In this document: positions 1 through 10,449 of the stretch, in pieces
Layout of the letters: every line of letters starts with the position of its first letter
How positions within the stretch are numbered: the stretch's first letter is position 1
Assembly: GCA_023078685.1 (NCBI GenBank)
Contig: JALGAS010000003.1
Location: 2,790,001 to 2,854,000, forward strand
From: Neopestalotiopsis rosae
Taxonomy: Eukaryota; Ascomycota; Sordariomycetes; Amphisphaeriales; Sporocadaceae
Reading direction: 5' to 3'
DNA length: 64,000 nucleotides
The notes under the pieces: generated by a model
Database searches by the model: none
Seen by the model: only the letters and a program-made list of their open reading frames with translations
What the model was told of the DNA's origin: nothing
Made by a program: the position numbers and the translations under genes

Positions 1-216
1 CCAAGACGTCCCTCTTCCGTTTCGGCCGTCTCCCCTGAATCCGACCTAGCTCTCAAGTGGACCCGGGGCCTTTCGACGGACTCTGAACTTTGGGCTTCCT
101 CCCAAATTCCAAAGTCTTGCCAAACCCCGCGCAGTAGCCCAAACCCGCCCCTCTGGCCAACATCTGTCAGACAACCGCCGATTCCAATTATTCCCCATTG
201 TCTGCCTGTCTGTGTG

Positions 217-219
217 CTG

Positions 220-251
<32 letters not shown>

Positions 252-252
252 C
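217..252 (+). repeat. CTG/CTA trinucleotide repeat in the 5' leader
   Basis: About a dozen CTG, CTA and CTC triplets lie 40-75 nt upstream of the epimerase start codon. The stretch could be read as a leucine run, but no ATG opens that frame (it starts at GTG). I therefore treat it as a microsatellite in the leader or core promoter. The first 216 bases of the window show no gene and may be promoter. Confidence 0.8.
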
Positions 253-289
253 TCGACCTTAATTCTCCTCGCCCGCGGAACAAAAAATC

Positions 290-1666
290 ATGGCGACCGA
301 GAAACCGTCGGTGCTGATCATCGGCGGCCTGGGCTACATCGGACGGTTCCTCGCTCTGCATATCCAGAAGAACAATCTTGCATCGGACGTCAGGGTGGTG
401 GACAAGGTGCTGCCGCAGCTCGCATGGCTAGCGCCAGAGTTCGAAGAAGCATGTTCTGGAGACAAATTCATGCAGGCTGATGCGACGAGAGAACGTACGT
501 CTTGATCTGCCTCCCAAATTTCCCTTGTTTGCTCTCAATTCTTCCTTTCGTCCGTTGGTCGTCAAGTCTGTATATGCACTTGTGCTTGCAGTCGCTCTGA
601 GTGTAAAGTCGCCCAAACCGAGTTTGCTGACAACAATTCCTCTCATTACAGAAGCACTAGCGAGGGTATTCGACCGAGCAGATGGCAAGCAATGGGATTA
701 TGTCTTCAACTGCGGTGGAGAGACCAGATATTCTCAGGAGGATGAGGTGTACAAGCTGAGATCCCTCGCCCTGTCGCTGGCGCTGGGTAAGGAGTCGGCC
801 AAGCGCAAAGTAAAATGCTTTGTCGAACTGAGTACGGGAATGGTGTACAAGTCGGACTCGGCTCCCAGCAAGGAAAGCGATAAGCTCAAGCCGTGGAGCA
901 GAATCGCTGTTTACAAACTGGAAGCTGAGCAGGAGTTGGCCAAGATTGAAGGGTACGTATAGTCCGATTGGCGATTGTTTTTCCCCCTCCCTCCCCTCCC
1001 TCCTCTCCTTGGCTCTCAGCTGACGTGAGTGTTGGATGTAGGCTCAATCTCGTAATCGTGCGTCTTGCACACGTCTACGGACCCTATGCTTCCCAATGGG
1101 TGGCTACAGCTCTTTGCATGGCACGCGTATACCAGCACCTGGAGGACGAGATGAAGTGGTTGTGGACAAAGGACTTGCGCACAAACACGGCGCATATCGA
1201 CGACGTTACGCGGGCCCTGTGGGACGTCGCGAGGTGGTACGACGCTGGCAAGGCGAAATGGGATACCAAGGAGATGGGCACGACGCCAATCTTCAACGTG
1301 GTGGATGACGGTGCAACGACGCAAGGCACCATGGCCGAACTGATCGGCCAGATTTTCAACATCTCGACGGGCTTCCAAGGAACGCTCATCAGCTCCTTCG
1401 CAAGGCTCAACCTAGATAGCGTCGTCGACGATGTCAACGACCAAGTGCTGGGTCCCTGGGCAGATCTCCAAACCGACGCCGGCATTACCCGAACCAGCCC
1501 CCTCACGCCATTTATGGAGAAGGAACTTCTCAAGGACACAGATCTCAGCATGGACGGTGAGCGGTTGAAGAAGGTGGTGGGCTTCCAATACGAGAAGCCC
1601 CGGATGACTAAGGAGCTTTTGGAAGATGTGATTGAAAGTTACAAGAAGATGAAGTCGTGGCCATGA
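290..1666 (+). CDS. NAD-dependent epimerase/dehydratase-like protein (extended SDR), 376 aa
   Basis: Three exons: 290-494, 652-952 and 1042-1666. The introns are 157 and 89 nt with GTACGT donors and CAG/TAG acceptors, and joining them gives one continuous 376-residue frame. The N-terminus carries a Rossmann nucleotide-binding loop, GGLGYIG at residues 12-18. This is followed by SDR landmarks: a VELSTGMVYKSD strand and an RLAHVYGPY motif, as in extended short-chain dehydrogenases. The usual catalytic YxxxK is not clean: the Tyr in AVYKLEAE is followed by Lys at +1, not +4, so activity on a classical nucleotide-sugar substrate is uncertain. Size and order of motifs fit the NAD-dependent epimerase/dehydratase family, probably cytosolic. 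The start is the first ATG after the CTG repeat, directly before the Rossmann strand. The substrate cannot be told from sequence. Confidence 0.85.
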
Positions 1667-2551
1667 TGATGATCAAGAAGCAGGGTCGTCGTCTTGTGGA
1701 AGGGTGTGTTTGAAAAGCCTGCTTCGAGGCCCCGGGAACGTCGTATGAGAGTCCAGAGAGAGATCTTGACGAATCACATCCGGGGCCCTTAGCGATTGAA
1801 GCAAGAGGGAGTCATGCTCTATTGGCATCATTGCATTTATGAAAGCAACGACAGTTGTGATGGTGCATGGATACGGCATCTGTACGACTAGGATATCCAT
1901 TTTCGTTCCCTTATTTAGTCTACCTATTTGACAGTGGTAGTTTCTACTTGTGTGCCGATTCAATAACACCTCAATAGAAAGCAAGCAGAGCAACCTTTGG
2001 TCAAACAGCCCACAAGTGTGGCATGTGTCCTGGTACTTGCTATAGCAACATGCATGGATCGCTTGGTCAATCACTCAGTCCATCACTTGCATCGGCGCCT
2101 AACAGGGCCCAGCTAGCCGTTGTATTTCGGGTGTGGTAGATAATCATTGAGCATGGCCGGATTATATAATGCCCAGAGTGCGACACCTCTAATCATATTG
2201 AATGTGGCTGCGTCCTATTGGATTGCGTGAATCTATCGGTATCCAATCATTTCTGCCTACAGTCAATCGGCGCCCTCTTTCGTTCAATTGAATGATTGGA
2301 TCAAGTCTGAGAAGACTGGAATTTCGGGGAGGAGGGGTTGTACTCTACTTCACAAAGGGCATCAACCATGCGACGAAAAATCGTGTACCTTGACAATGTA
2401 ACTCAACCTCGGGAAGTTCGTTTCGCAATTTCAAGCAACTTTGAGGGGAGGGCTTTCCGTGCTGCTACTATCCGTCTGTCACGCGGGAGCTACCATGGAG
2501 GGAGAGTGTGACGATTGTGTAGTATTATCTGACACAGCATACCTACATTGG

Positions 2552-2585
<34 letters not shown>

Positions 2586-3740
2586 GTAATAGAGATATGC
2601 AATATGGTAAAACCATCATGATGAGTTCTGAGAGGAGTGAGATCTCCTTCATCCAGACACTCCGGGCGCGGAACATGAAGGCTTCAAGCTTAACACGATC
2701 AGATATTCTAAATAGGATGTCGTTCATAAGGCGTTCCAGGCACATACCGTAAAACAATGTGGCTCAATAAATACAATGGTCAAAGTAATAAGTGCGTGTA
2801 CGGACGTGCCTAGATTAAGTGAGAGAGTATGTAGTCGTTCCAACTGGGGCGAGAACAGAAAACGTGCAGGGTGCGTTCTCGGGGCTCATGGGCATCATAA
2901 CTGGCATTGTTGCTGTTATTCAACCAGAGCATCACTTTTCGACGTTTGCAGTTGGGCCCACCATTAATAAGTCAGAAGAGATCCTGGTTGATCAAAAATG
3001 TACGATAAACCGAGATGTTGATCATGCATGGCCACTTTTGGCACGTATGTACTCGAGCTATACGAATAACTGGTATTTTACTATGACCGCGGCAAACATC
3101 CTATTCATCATCAGGCCAAGCCGCAAGCTACATACATACCTACTTACCCACGAAGCCATTTACTTGTGCTACTGTACGTACATACCGTAGTTGTCAAGCA
3201 CCCCGCACCGGACTGGACTGGGCATTCTTGTCGCAATCCACATGCTAGGACTTGGTTTCCGGGCGCCGGGCTTTTATTGACCTGGCAAGCCTAGGGGGGG
3301 GGGGGCCTGAACCCAAACGAGAATCGGGACCAAACAAAGACCCCTCTTTCTTGAATAAGGCAAGGTGAAATAGGTACACAGCAACCCGAGCAGGGGTAAG
3401 CTACCTTTCAAAGGTCAACATCTGACGTGATGCCTCGGTTTCGCACCTCTTCCAACGACATCTGATAGCTCACTACCTCACTCTAGAAATCTCCTACCTA
3501 GGTATAGACAATAGTTTTGGCATCTCCAACAAACCAAGCGATCTGCTCTTTTTGCCTGCCTACCTACTCCTCGTTTAGATCCTCGTCGCCGTGCCATTTT
3601 TTTTTCTCTCACACGTCTCGCGGGGAAACGGCAAGCCGAGAAAGACACAGCCTTGACCCATTGATTGCACCTGCGACCACCTTGTTATATATCTGGCACT
3701 GCTCCATTCGGCATTGCCCATTCGTATTTCACCTCGACTC
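1667..3740. other. Intergenic, no convincing gene
   Basis: Short open frames on both strands lack good codon bias, splice structure or recognisable motifs. The stretch holds a 31-base C tract (2553-2583), a 12-base G tract (3294-3305) and a CCTACCTAGGTAT palindrome-like motif near 3492. I see no tRNA, transposon termini or long repeat. Confidence 0.6.
2553..2583 (+). repeat. Homopolymer C tract, 31 bases
   Basis: An uninterrupted run of 31 cytosines lies in the intergenic region. The length given in an assembly is unreliable for such a tract. It could form a G-quadruplex or i-motif structure on the two strands. Confidence 0.95.
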
Positions 3741-3894
3741 TATATAAAAGAACCCTTACACTTGCTTTTGAGCAACAAGCAACTTGAAGACTTGTTTTTT
3801 CTCCTCTTTTACACGCGTATAGAGCTGCTATAGATATACTCTCTGCGCTTCTCTCTCCTCTTTCCTCTCACATAAACTCAATATACCTGCAAAG
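3741..3894 (+). promoter_or_regulatory. TATA box and pyrimidine-rich leader of the lipocalin-like gene
   Basis: A TATATAAAAG element lies at 3741-3750. It is followed by a strongly CT-rich stretch (about 3787-3875) running up to the ATG at 3895. This arrangement is typical of highly expressed filamentous-fungal genes. Transcription probably starts around 3770-3790. Confidence 0.6.
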
Positions 3895-4629
3895 ATGGCG
3901 GCACCCGCGAACAAGACAATTGGCGATCTTAATGGCAAATGGGTCATGGTAAGTGTCAGCCATGATTCCACATGACTTGCGCATGTATTCTACACAGAAA
4001 GACACTTATCAACACCATTTTCTCTTCCCACTCATTGTGTGATTTTTATTCTATTTTCCATTTGTTCAATACTAACAATTTGCCCTTTTTAGAACAAGAC
4101 CCTCTCCGATAGTCCCGAGCCCGGCCTGGCGCTGCAAGGCATCGGGTACCTGACGCGCAAGGCCATCGGCTTCTCCACCGTGACGCTCGACGTGAAGCAG
4201 TACACGGACGAGGCCACGGGGGTCCCGCACGTCGACATTGAGCAGACGGCCACGGGGGGCCTCAAGGGCACGTCGGAGAAGCGCACCGTCGACGGCACGG
4301 CGCGCGAGCACTCGGACTGGCTGTTTGGAAATGTGAAAGCGCGCTCCTTTTTCGTCACGCACGAGGACCTGCCCGTCAAGATCCGCGAGGAGCTCGGCGG
4401 GGACGAGTTTCTGGCCGGCGACTGGATCGTCGCCGACGGCGAAAAGACGGGCCCCGGTGGCGCCCTGCACCTCGTCAACTATGTCGAGGCCGAGGCCGGG
4501 TGGACGGCGGCCCAGGTCTGGGGGTTCCAGACCATTGGCGGCGAGAGGCGGTACGCGCGCAACATTGTCATCAAGAAGGGGGACAAGAAGGTCGAGCTGA
4601 GGTTGGTGTACGACTTTGTGTCGGAATAG
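3895..4629 (+). CDS. Small lipocalin/FABP-like fungal protein, 196 aa
   Basis: Two exons (3895-3948 and 4093-4629) are separated by a 144-nt intron with a GTAAGT donor and TTTTTAG acceptor. The protein opens with a GDLNGKWVMNKTLSD segment. It continues with alternating short beta-type strands (TVTLDVKQY, VDIEQTATG, WIVADGEK) and ends in a strand-rich tail. A GxW near the N-terminus followed by about ten beta strands resembles the lipocalin/fatty-acid-binding barrel. I believe related fungal proteins are sometimes labelled LCCL-domain proteins, but the cysteines of a true LCCL domain are absent. No signal peptide is visible, so it is probably cytosolic. Exon 2 is very GC-rich with strong codon bias, and the promoter has a TATA box and CT-rich leader, both suggesting high expression. 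The ligand is unknown and the fold call is inference. Confidence 0.75.
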
Positions 4630-5137
4630 AAAGCGACATCAAGACCAGGGACCCATTTTACCCGTTGCAACTGACGCTGTGAGAGGGGTTGGGACTGAGA
4701 TATATATTTGAAACCATTTTATGTTTTATCGGGAAAGACAAATGACAGGCTTAGTGTTTTTTCGGTTGAGAAGGGAAAGTCAATTCCGCAACGATGAGAA
4801 TACTAGTCTTCTAATGAGCAATAATGCAATGGGGTCGTGACAAGTCTGTTTGTCACTTTCCACCTATTCCGCCATCCCACTGAATCGTTGAGCTGCCAGA
4901 GGATGTCCACCTACCCAGCCATGCCTGTTATCCTTTGGTCTTTGATGCAAACCATGCCAAATGTTGAAGTTCTTTCTTTTCATGGTACCATTTCCGTCAA
5001 ATAAAACTCCTGTACGCCGCCAAATGCTTGCAGACAGGATTGAAAGATGGGGTCCAAATCACCAAAATGCCATGGACCCCAACCACCATCGATATTTCTT
5101 TCCCTCTACCATATATCGCTCCCTCTGTTTGTGTCTT
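4630..5137. other. Intergenic between two convergent genes
   Basis: This is the shared 3' region of the lipocalin-like gene (plus) and the CBS gene (minus). No supported gene or structured element is visible. Confidence 0.6.
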
Positions 5138-5735
5138 TTAAGCCGGTCTCCGTCGAACAAACTCCTCGAGATCCTCCCTCGTAGCCACACCCAGCACGAA
5201 CCGCCTCTCCTCGTCCGTGACGACGGCGAAATCCTGCTTCTGGGGGCCGCCGTCGAAAAAGGCCTCGAGCTCCTCGAGCGGCGTGGCCATGGTGATGACC
5301 GTGTAGGTGCGGCCCTTGCGCTGGAACCGCGTCATGGCGGCCGAGACGGGGTCCTCGGGCTTGACGGCGCCCGAGTCGAGCTGCGCCTGCAGGTGCGGGA
5401 TGGAGACGTAGCCCAGCAGCGACTTGGACGACGAGTCGATTATCGTCAGGTGCGTGTACTCGCGCTCAAAGGCGCTGATTAGCGCCAGCGACACCGGGTC
5501 CGACGGGTTGATGGAGAGCGCGGCGGGGGGCTCGAGGTCTTGGACGATGGCCTGTTATTTCCATGACGGGTTGCGTTGTTAGTCAAATTCTATTTAGAGA
5601 GAGAGAAAGGAGAATGTGCTTTGATTGGAATTGTTGGGAGTAGAATCTTCGACTGGAAGAACTTACGCCACGGTATCTGTCCGACCACTTGGAGACGAAT
5701 GGCTGACTTGAGCTCATGGTTGCTGTTTGCGCCAT
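5138..5735 (-). CDS. CBS-domain (Bateman module) protein, 160 aa
   Basis: Two exons on the minus strand, 5735-5667 and 5551-5138, are split by a 115-nt intron with a GTAAGT donor and ACAG acceptor. The join reads DRYRG|AIVQDLEPP. The protein is essentially one pair of CBS motifs. The first half has LSINPSDPVSLALISAF and YTHLTIIDSSSKSLLGYVSI. The second has VSAAMTRFQRKGRTYTVITM, then DFAVVTDEERRFVLGVATREDL. CBS pairs typically bind adenosine nucleotides and regulate partner enzymes. No catalytic domain is attached, so a regulatory or scaffold role is likely. Start at 5735 is the first ATG; an internal ATG at 5717 (MSSSQPF) is equally plausible and gives 154 aa. Exon 2 is GC-rich with strong codon bias. 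Confidence 0.85.
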
Positions 5736-6808
5736 TGCTTGGCCGAGTGAAGTTTCTTGTTTTTCTCTGCCTTTTTCTCGCTCTTGATGCGGTGACGCAA
5801 GATGATGGTAGTAAAGCAGAGTCTTGTTTTCGTAGGGCACCTCTTTATGTCTCTGGAGAGGTACTTGAGGAAAGGTCTGAAGTGATTGTCGTATGTGGTA
5901 GTCGTGAAAAGAGTGAAGTGAGCAGTTCTTTTTTGGCGGGGTGGATTAGATTATCTGTACAGACAGAGAAGGTCGGTAAGGTGTGAGCGTTTCTCACATG
6001 CAGCGCCAACAATTAACCCCGCGGTACAACATCAGATTTGGCGGTCATTGCTGCCAGGCACAATTAAAGATTCAATTCCGCTTCTAGGCGGGACGAAATG
6101 TGGGGCTGTCTTCAGTCTGCCCATGTGGAGCTTTTGGACAGCAAGGTGTATGTACGTAGTATGGGCAGGTACGTAGTGTTCACCATGATCTTCAACAATA
6201 TAAAGAATAGATATATCCGAAATCATTTTTAAGACTAGTTTAATCTTCACATAGCTTATTGACGTATAAATAATACGGACCGGATTGCTCATGTTATTCG
6301 ATGGCTACTGTGTGCTTTTGGTTGACATCCTTGCTTTGTCGCCTTGAGTCTGACCTACATCAACGACAAAATACTCGTTCTGATCTAGAAATATTGACCG
6401 CTGTCTATCATCGAGACTTGAACTCTTTCACGCTGTTGAATCCATTCGAGCTCAACAGAAGAGAATATGACAATTCAAATTGAAATGGTTTCAAGTTCCA
6501 CTTGCTATGGGACGCGATGATTCTGGATTTTGTATTAATCTTATTCATTTCCTATCTTTCAAATGCTGACTGTCCTGGATATCTTAATACAGGGCGATTT
6601 ATAATGGATTTTCTTCCTCGCTGATCTCGCCAGATTACTCACTGAGTACTTCATGTTCGCCTAGCCACAATTAACGAATAGAAAGTTGCCTCGCAACGGA
6701 GTAAGAATATACTTCATGATCGTGCCTTAGTCGTATGTTGGGTATTAGTCGCCGTGTCATTGGTCTTCAACCAATTCTTGCTATCTCAATTTAACGCTCC
6801 TCTGGTGG
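5736..6808. other. AT-rich intergenic region
   Basis: This lies between the CBS gene start and the 3' end of the Clr5-domain gene. It is AT-rich from about 6030 on. Short frames here have no recognisable content. I see nothing functional beyond the presumed CBS promoter next to 5736. Confidence 0.55.
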
Positions 6809-8286
6809 TCATCGTACAGGCCATGCGCCCCTGTATATTCTAAGTGCTTCAAGGCCATTGAGTACATGTCTAAGCTCGGCATTGCTGTCCAGATCATGAG
6901 ATTGGAAAGAGCCTGGTCGTAAATGCCAGCTTGGTGTCTTCAGATCCCCAGAAACGTCTTCAAAACGTGTCTCCTCTTCATGTTCCAGCTTAATCGTGTG
7001 TTGTTGGGTCAAGACCTTCAGCTTTGCATATTCTGCCATGAGATTGGCATCTCCACCTAGATCGTGCGCACAGCGCTTGACGCACGTCATCAGCTTATCG
7101 GCGGCGGCATGCCGTCCTGAATCGATCAACCGCTGCGTCAACAGTAGCGCTCCCCAGGCGACGCCCAGGCCAAAGTTGGAGGCCTTGGTCAATTGGCTGG
7201 CTTTCAACTCGGTCGAGACGTCGCTAATCATGCGGGTAAAGGAGAAATCGAGGATTAGTCCCATATCGTTGAGCCATTGTGATGTGATCATCCTCATAAA
7301 GACCGCTAGCACGTCGTCACATTGGACGTGTTTACTCAACAAGTCCAACTGCGCGCCCAAAAAAGATGCAACCGATGATCTCATGGAGAGGCGGTCCATG
7401 GACCTCAGGTTGCCGCACAGCATGGTCAGCGGGTGGCTGGGACCGAGCTCAATGGTACACATGGCCACCAAGTAATTGGTAAAGCTGGCAATCACCCGTG
7501 GGTCCGCGGCGCTGGAAATCTCCGTGATGCTCACAATCAGGTTCCATAGAAGCAGTGGTTGCTGCTTTCTCGCCACGTCCCGGAAGCCGTCGCAGGCATC
7601 ATTGAGCAGCCGAAAGCCTCTTGCCGGGCAGCCGTCTGCGCCGAGCTCAAAGGCTGTCTCCCTGAGGACGACGCCCCAGTTGAGAGACTCGTCGTTCCAG
7701 GAGAATATGGTAGTGAGGTCCCAGTGATTACTGGACAAGTGACCTTCTGTATATTTCCAGATTTGATATAGTGCACTATCCAGTAGGTGTAGGGCATCTG
7801 GAGACTTAATGTGTACAGGTGGCGACGTTCCCTTTCGACTTCTGGCGATGTTTAGCTGGTTGAATCTGTCAACCTGCAGCCTGAGACGCTTGGGGCCGAG
7901 TTGTCGACCGTGAACTATGGGCAGCTGAGCAGCCCCCGTGTGCGCTTCATCCCACACAGTCAACGTCTCTGACCTTTTCAGGTTCTTGCGAAAACCCCAC
8001 TGCTTCAAGCGAACCTTGTACATACGAATGCTGACAATATGTGAAACTTAGTCAGCAAATGCGGCCGAGCGGAGAGAGGGACCCCTGCAATGGAAAATAC
8101 ATACGTGCCATGGAAGTCGTGCTCTTTTTGCATTATTTTCATGACATCCTTGAGAGGTAGCTGGCGCTCGCAGTAGAGGAGTTCGATCCGGCCCTTGTGA
8201 GCTTCCCACTCATCACGGTCTGGACCGCAACGAGGGGCTAGAGGTGGTTCATGGCTCCCATGTTGCGCTCCAGCTGCCTCCAGCAT
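6809..8286 (-). CDS. Clr5-domain protein, putative transcriptional regulator, 467 aa
   Basis: Two exons (8286-8105 and 8030-6809) flank a 74-nt intron with a GTATGT donor, a GCTGACTAAG branch-like site and a GTCAG acceptor. Splicing reconstitutes an intact Clr5 domain near residues 22-75. It reads DEWEAHKGRIELLYCERQLP, an LKDVMKIMQKEHDFHGT helix, then MYKVRLKQWGFRKNLK. That pattern (W..H+..I..LY...., ..VM..M.., MYK.R...WGFRKN) defines the fungal Clr5 N-terminal domain, which is presumed to bind DNA. The remaining 390 residues are mainly helical with no motif I recognise. The first exon is GC-moderate and the start at 8286 is the ATG closest to the domain; an upstream exon cannot be excluded. 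Target genes are unknown. Confidence 0.8.
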
Positions 8287-10363
8287 GCCAGGCGGACGGG
8301 GACGTAGGTTCGCCAGCCTTTTGGATCGAGAATCATGTCTTTGGGTCCCTTTGATAGTGCAATCGACACCGCGACATCCGCCTCCTGCACATTGTCGTAT
8401 CCCAGTTGATTGAAAGGGGAGAACATCGACGGCCCCCATGCTCACCAACATCTCTCGTCAGTCATTTTTCGGTTGTGGGGGCCGAAAACCTGGGCATTTT
8501 GACCGTTTCCAGCTAGTGTCATGGAAAAGAGTGGTTAGTGGTCATTGGTAACCTATCATGAAGAAGGATCGCCGAGTGTTGAATGTCGCACCCGAGAACC
8601 GGAAAATCAATGCATGTAATGTTGTTATGCCATGAACTCCGATTTGATTCCTCGTAAACGTTTTAAAGTTGGGTGAGCATACTAAAGGGTCCAAGTCGGC
8701 GCTGCTGGGCCGGTGGGAATTTATAGCGCAGCAGGTCATAGTAGCAACTTCTCCATGTGTCTGCATGATGCATCATACATAATACCTGCCAAGTACCAAA
8801 CCTATCACATTCTCCACATACTGCTCGTCTACGGTCAAGGTCTGGACCTTCCGAATTCATACTGCTGAGAGTCCGAAAGTTGGGTGACTCATCAATGGAT
8901 AAGAAATAATCTTTTCCTGCTCTCAAGCCGTCCTACGACTTTACGGGAATTGTCAAGTCTGCTCAAATTGTGCAAATCTATTTGACGGCGATATGACATC
9001 TTTGAGGTTGCAAAATGAATATATATCACATGGAGTCCCAGCCATTGAAAAGAGCTCCTGCGATATGTGTTCTCCATTGCCGGTGCTTGAATTGTTCACA
9101 CATGCATAGTTTGTCTGCGTTAATGATACTTGCTTGACAATCGTCTCACCAATGAGAAAATCTGCATTAGTGCGATGAGATCCTGAGATGGGCAAAATGT
9201 ATCCAGCCGGCAATCGAAGAAACTCAAAAGATGCTTGTCCTGTGTACCGGTCACAGTCCCCGGGGATGCACCGTTGGCGAAACATGGGCTCGGGCCTTGC
9301 TTGCGGGACCATCCAAAATGCCTCAGAAGATAGGTATTAATTAGGACATTCCGAATGATGAGTCAGAAAGCCGTATACTATTCAATGGACCCTTGTTCAG
9401 GCTCTCTCACGAAGTTTATGCAGTGACAGAAATCAGGTCAAGATCTTGTGCCATTACAACATCTTGGGCGGGCGAACACCAGCTCTTCGTCATGTGTGGC
9501 TCACTCTGCACGCAAAGAACGGTCCACAGATCAATACACAGCCGCATTCGAATAAATTTTGTCTACAACTTAGGTGGATGTGTGTTTCGTGCCACAAACC
9601 AGTTGAACGAAATGCCTCGAAATGATCTCACCTGACAGGTGAAGAACAAGAACCGGAAGCGGCACTCTGAAATGTTCGTAAATTGAGGATCTTTACAACC
9701 GTCTTGTAATTGGCCAGCTCGGAAATGATGCACGTTGATTGGTTCAGAATCTCGGGGTCCACTAGAGACACCGCTAAGCGACAGGGACGATGCGCCCCTA
9801 GATTAGAAAGTGGGACCCCTATAAGGCGGGAACAGTGGGTCAAGGACAGTCAAACAATAGCAGATCTACGGTAACTATTCCGGACCATCATTTAGACACA
9901 AAGTAGCTCGTGATAACATGAATTAAGCCATTGAACTCTTCGGAGATGGCGCATTGCTGTGATAGAAAATGTAGGTCGAGCAGAATTTGATTGTCGTCGA
10001 TACTGGCTATGGAGAGAAATTCGAAGACGCTGCGTGGTGGGATAATGGGTAAAAGCATCGCCCGGGCTCCCGAAACTGGGCAGTATCAGAGGTCAAGGAG
10101 AGATTGAAAACATTGGAGGACACGGCGCAGCCTCAAAGGATTCCAGTACAAATTACAGCACTACGGACCACGGCACAGCGAGAAACCCACTATTGTCACA
10201 AGCTGAGGCAGGCGTATTCCAGCAGGTCTCGACGGATGGTCAGACGGCTTATTTCCGGTATCTCCCTCTAGAACTTGGAACTTTACGTAGGTAGGTAGGG
10301 GGACCAGGTCACAAGTCACAAAGCGACAAGACTGGATACTCCAATACAACAAGAAAGCTTAAA
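8287..10363. other. Intergenic with short, possibly decayed minus-strand frames
   Basis: There is no gene here that I can support well. A few minus-strand open frames (around 8540-8930, 8953-9312 and 9628-9843) have protein-like but unrecognised sequence and no clean splice chain joining them. They could be a decayed gene or chance. Confidence 0.45.
8953..9312 (-). CDS. Doubtful 119-aa hypothetical protein
   Basis: A single ATG-initiated frame of 119 residues begins MVPQARPEPMFRQRC. It has five cysteines (15, 20, 74, 95 and 102), spaced roughly like those of a small extracellular domain, but no signal peptide. Nothing in it is recognised and codon bias is weak. It could be a lineage-specific gene, one exon of a larger model, or a decayed remnant. 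Confidence 0.15.
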   Translation of the reverse strand: MVPQARPEPMFRQRCIPGDCDRYTGQASFEFLRLPAGYILPISGSHRTNADFLIGETIVKQVSLTQTNYACVNNSSTGNGEHISQELFSMAGTPCDIYSFCNLKDVISPSNRFAQFEQT

Positions 10364-10449
10364 AAAGCTATTTAACCCCTCCCCTTACCTTTCACTTCTT
10401 TTTCTCTACGAAAACCACCCTCGATAAACTCTACGTTTCTTGTTTCGCA
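10364..10449 (+). promoter_or_regulatory. Pyrimidine-rich leader of the phosphate-carrier gene
   Basis: A TATTTAA-like element (about 10368-10374) is followed by a dense C/T stretch up to roughly 10410, then the ATG at 10450. This matches the CT-box leaders seen upstream of highly expressed fungal genes. A GTAGGTAGGTAGGG repeat lies further upstream at 10287-10300. Confidence 0.45.

Noticed and set aside
214..480. Leucine-run frame created by the CTG repeat
   Set aside because: It has no ATG and overlaps the first exon of the epimerase-like gene in another frame.
2441..2752. 103-codon frame with a polyproline run
   Set aside because: The run is the C31 homopolymer; nothing else in the frame is protein-like.
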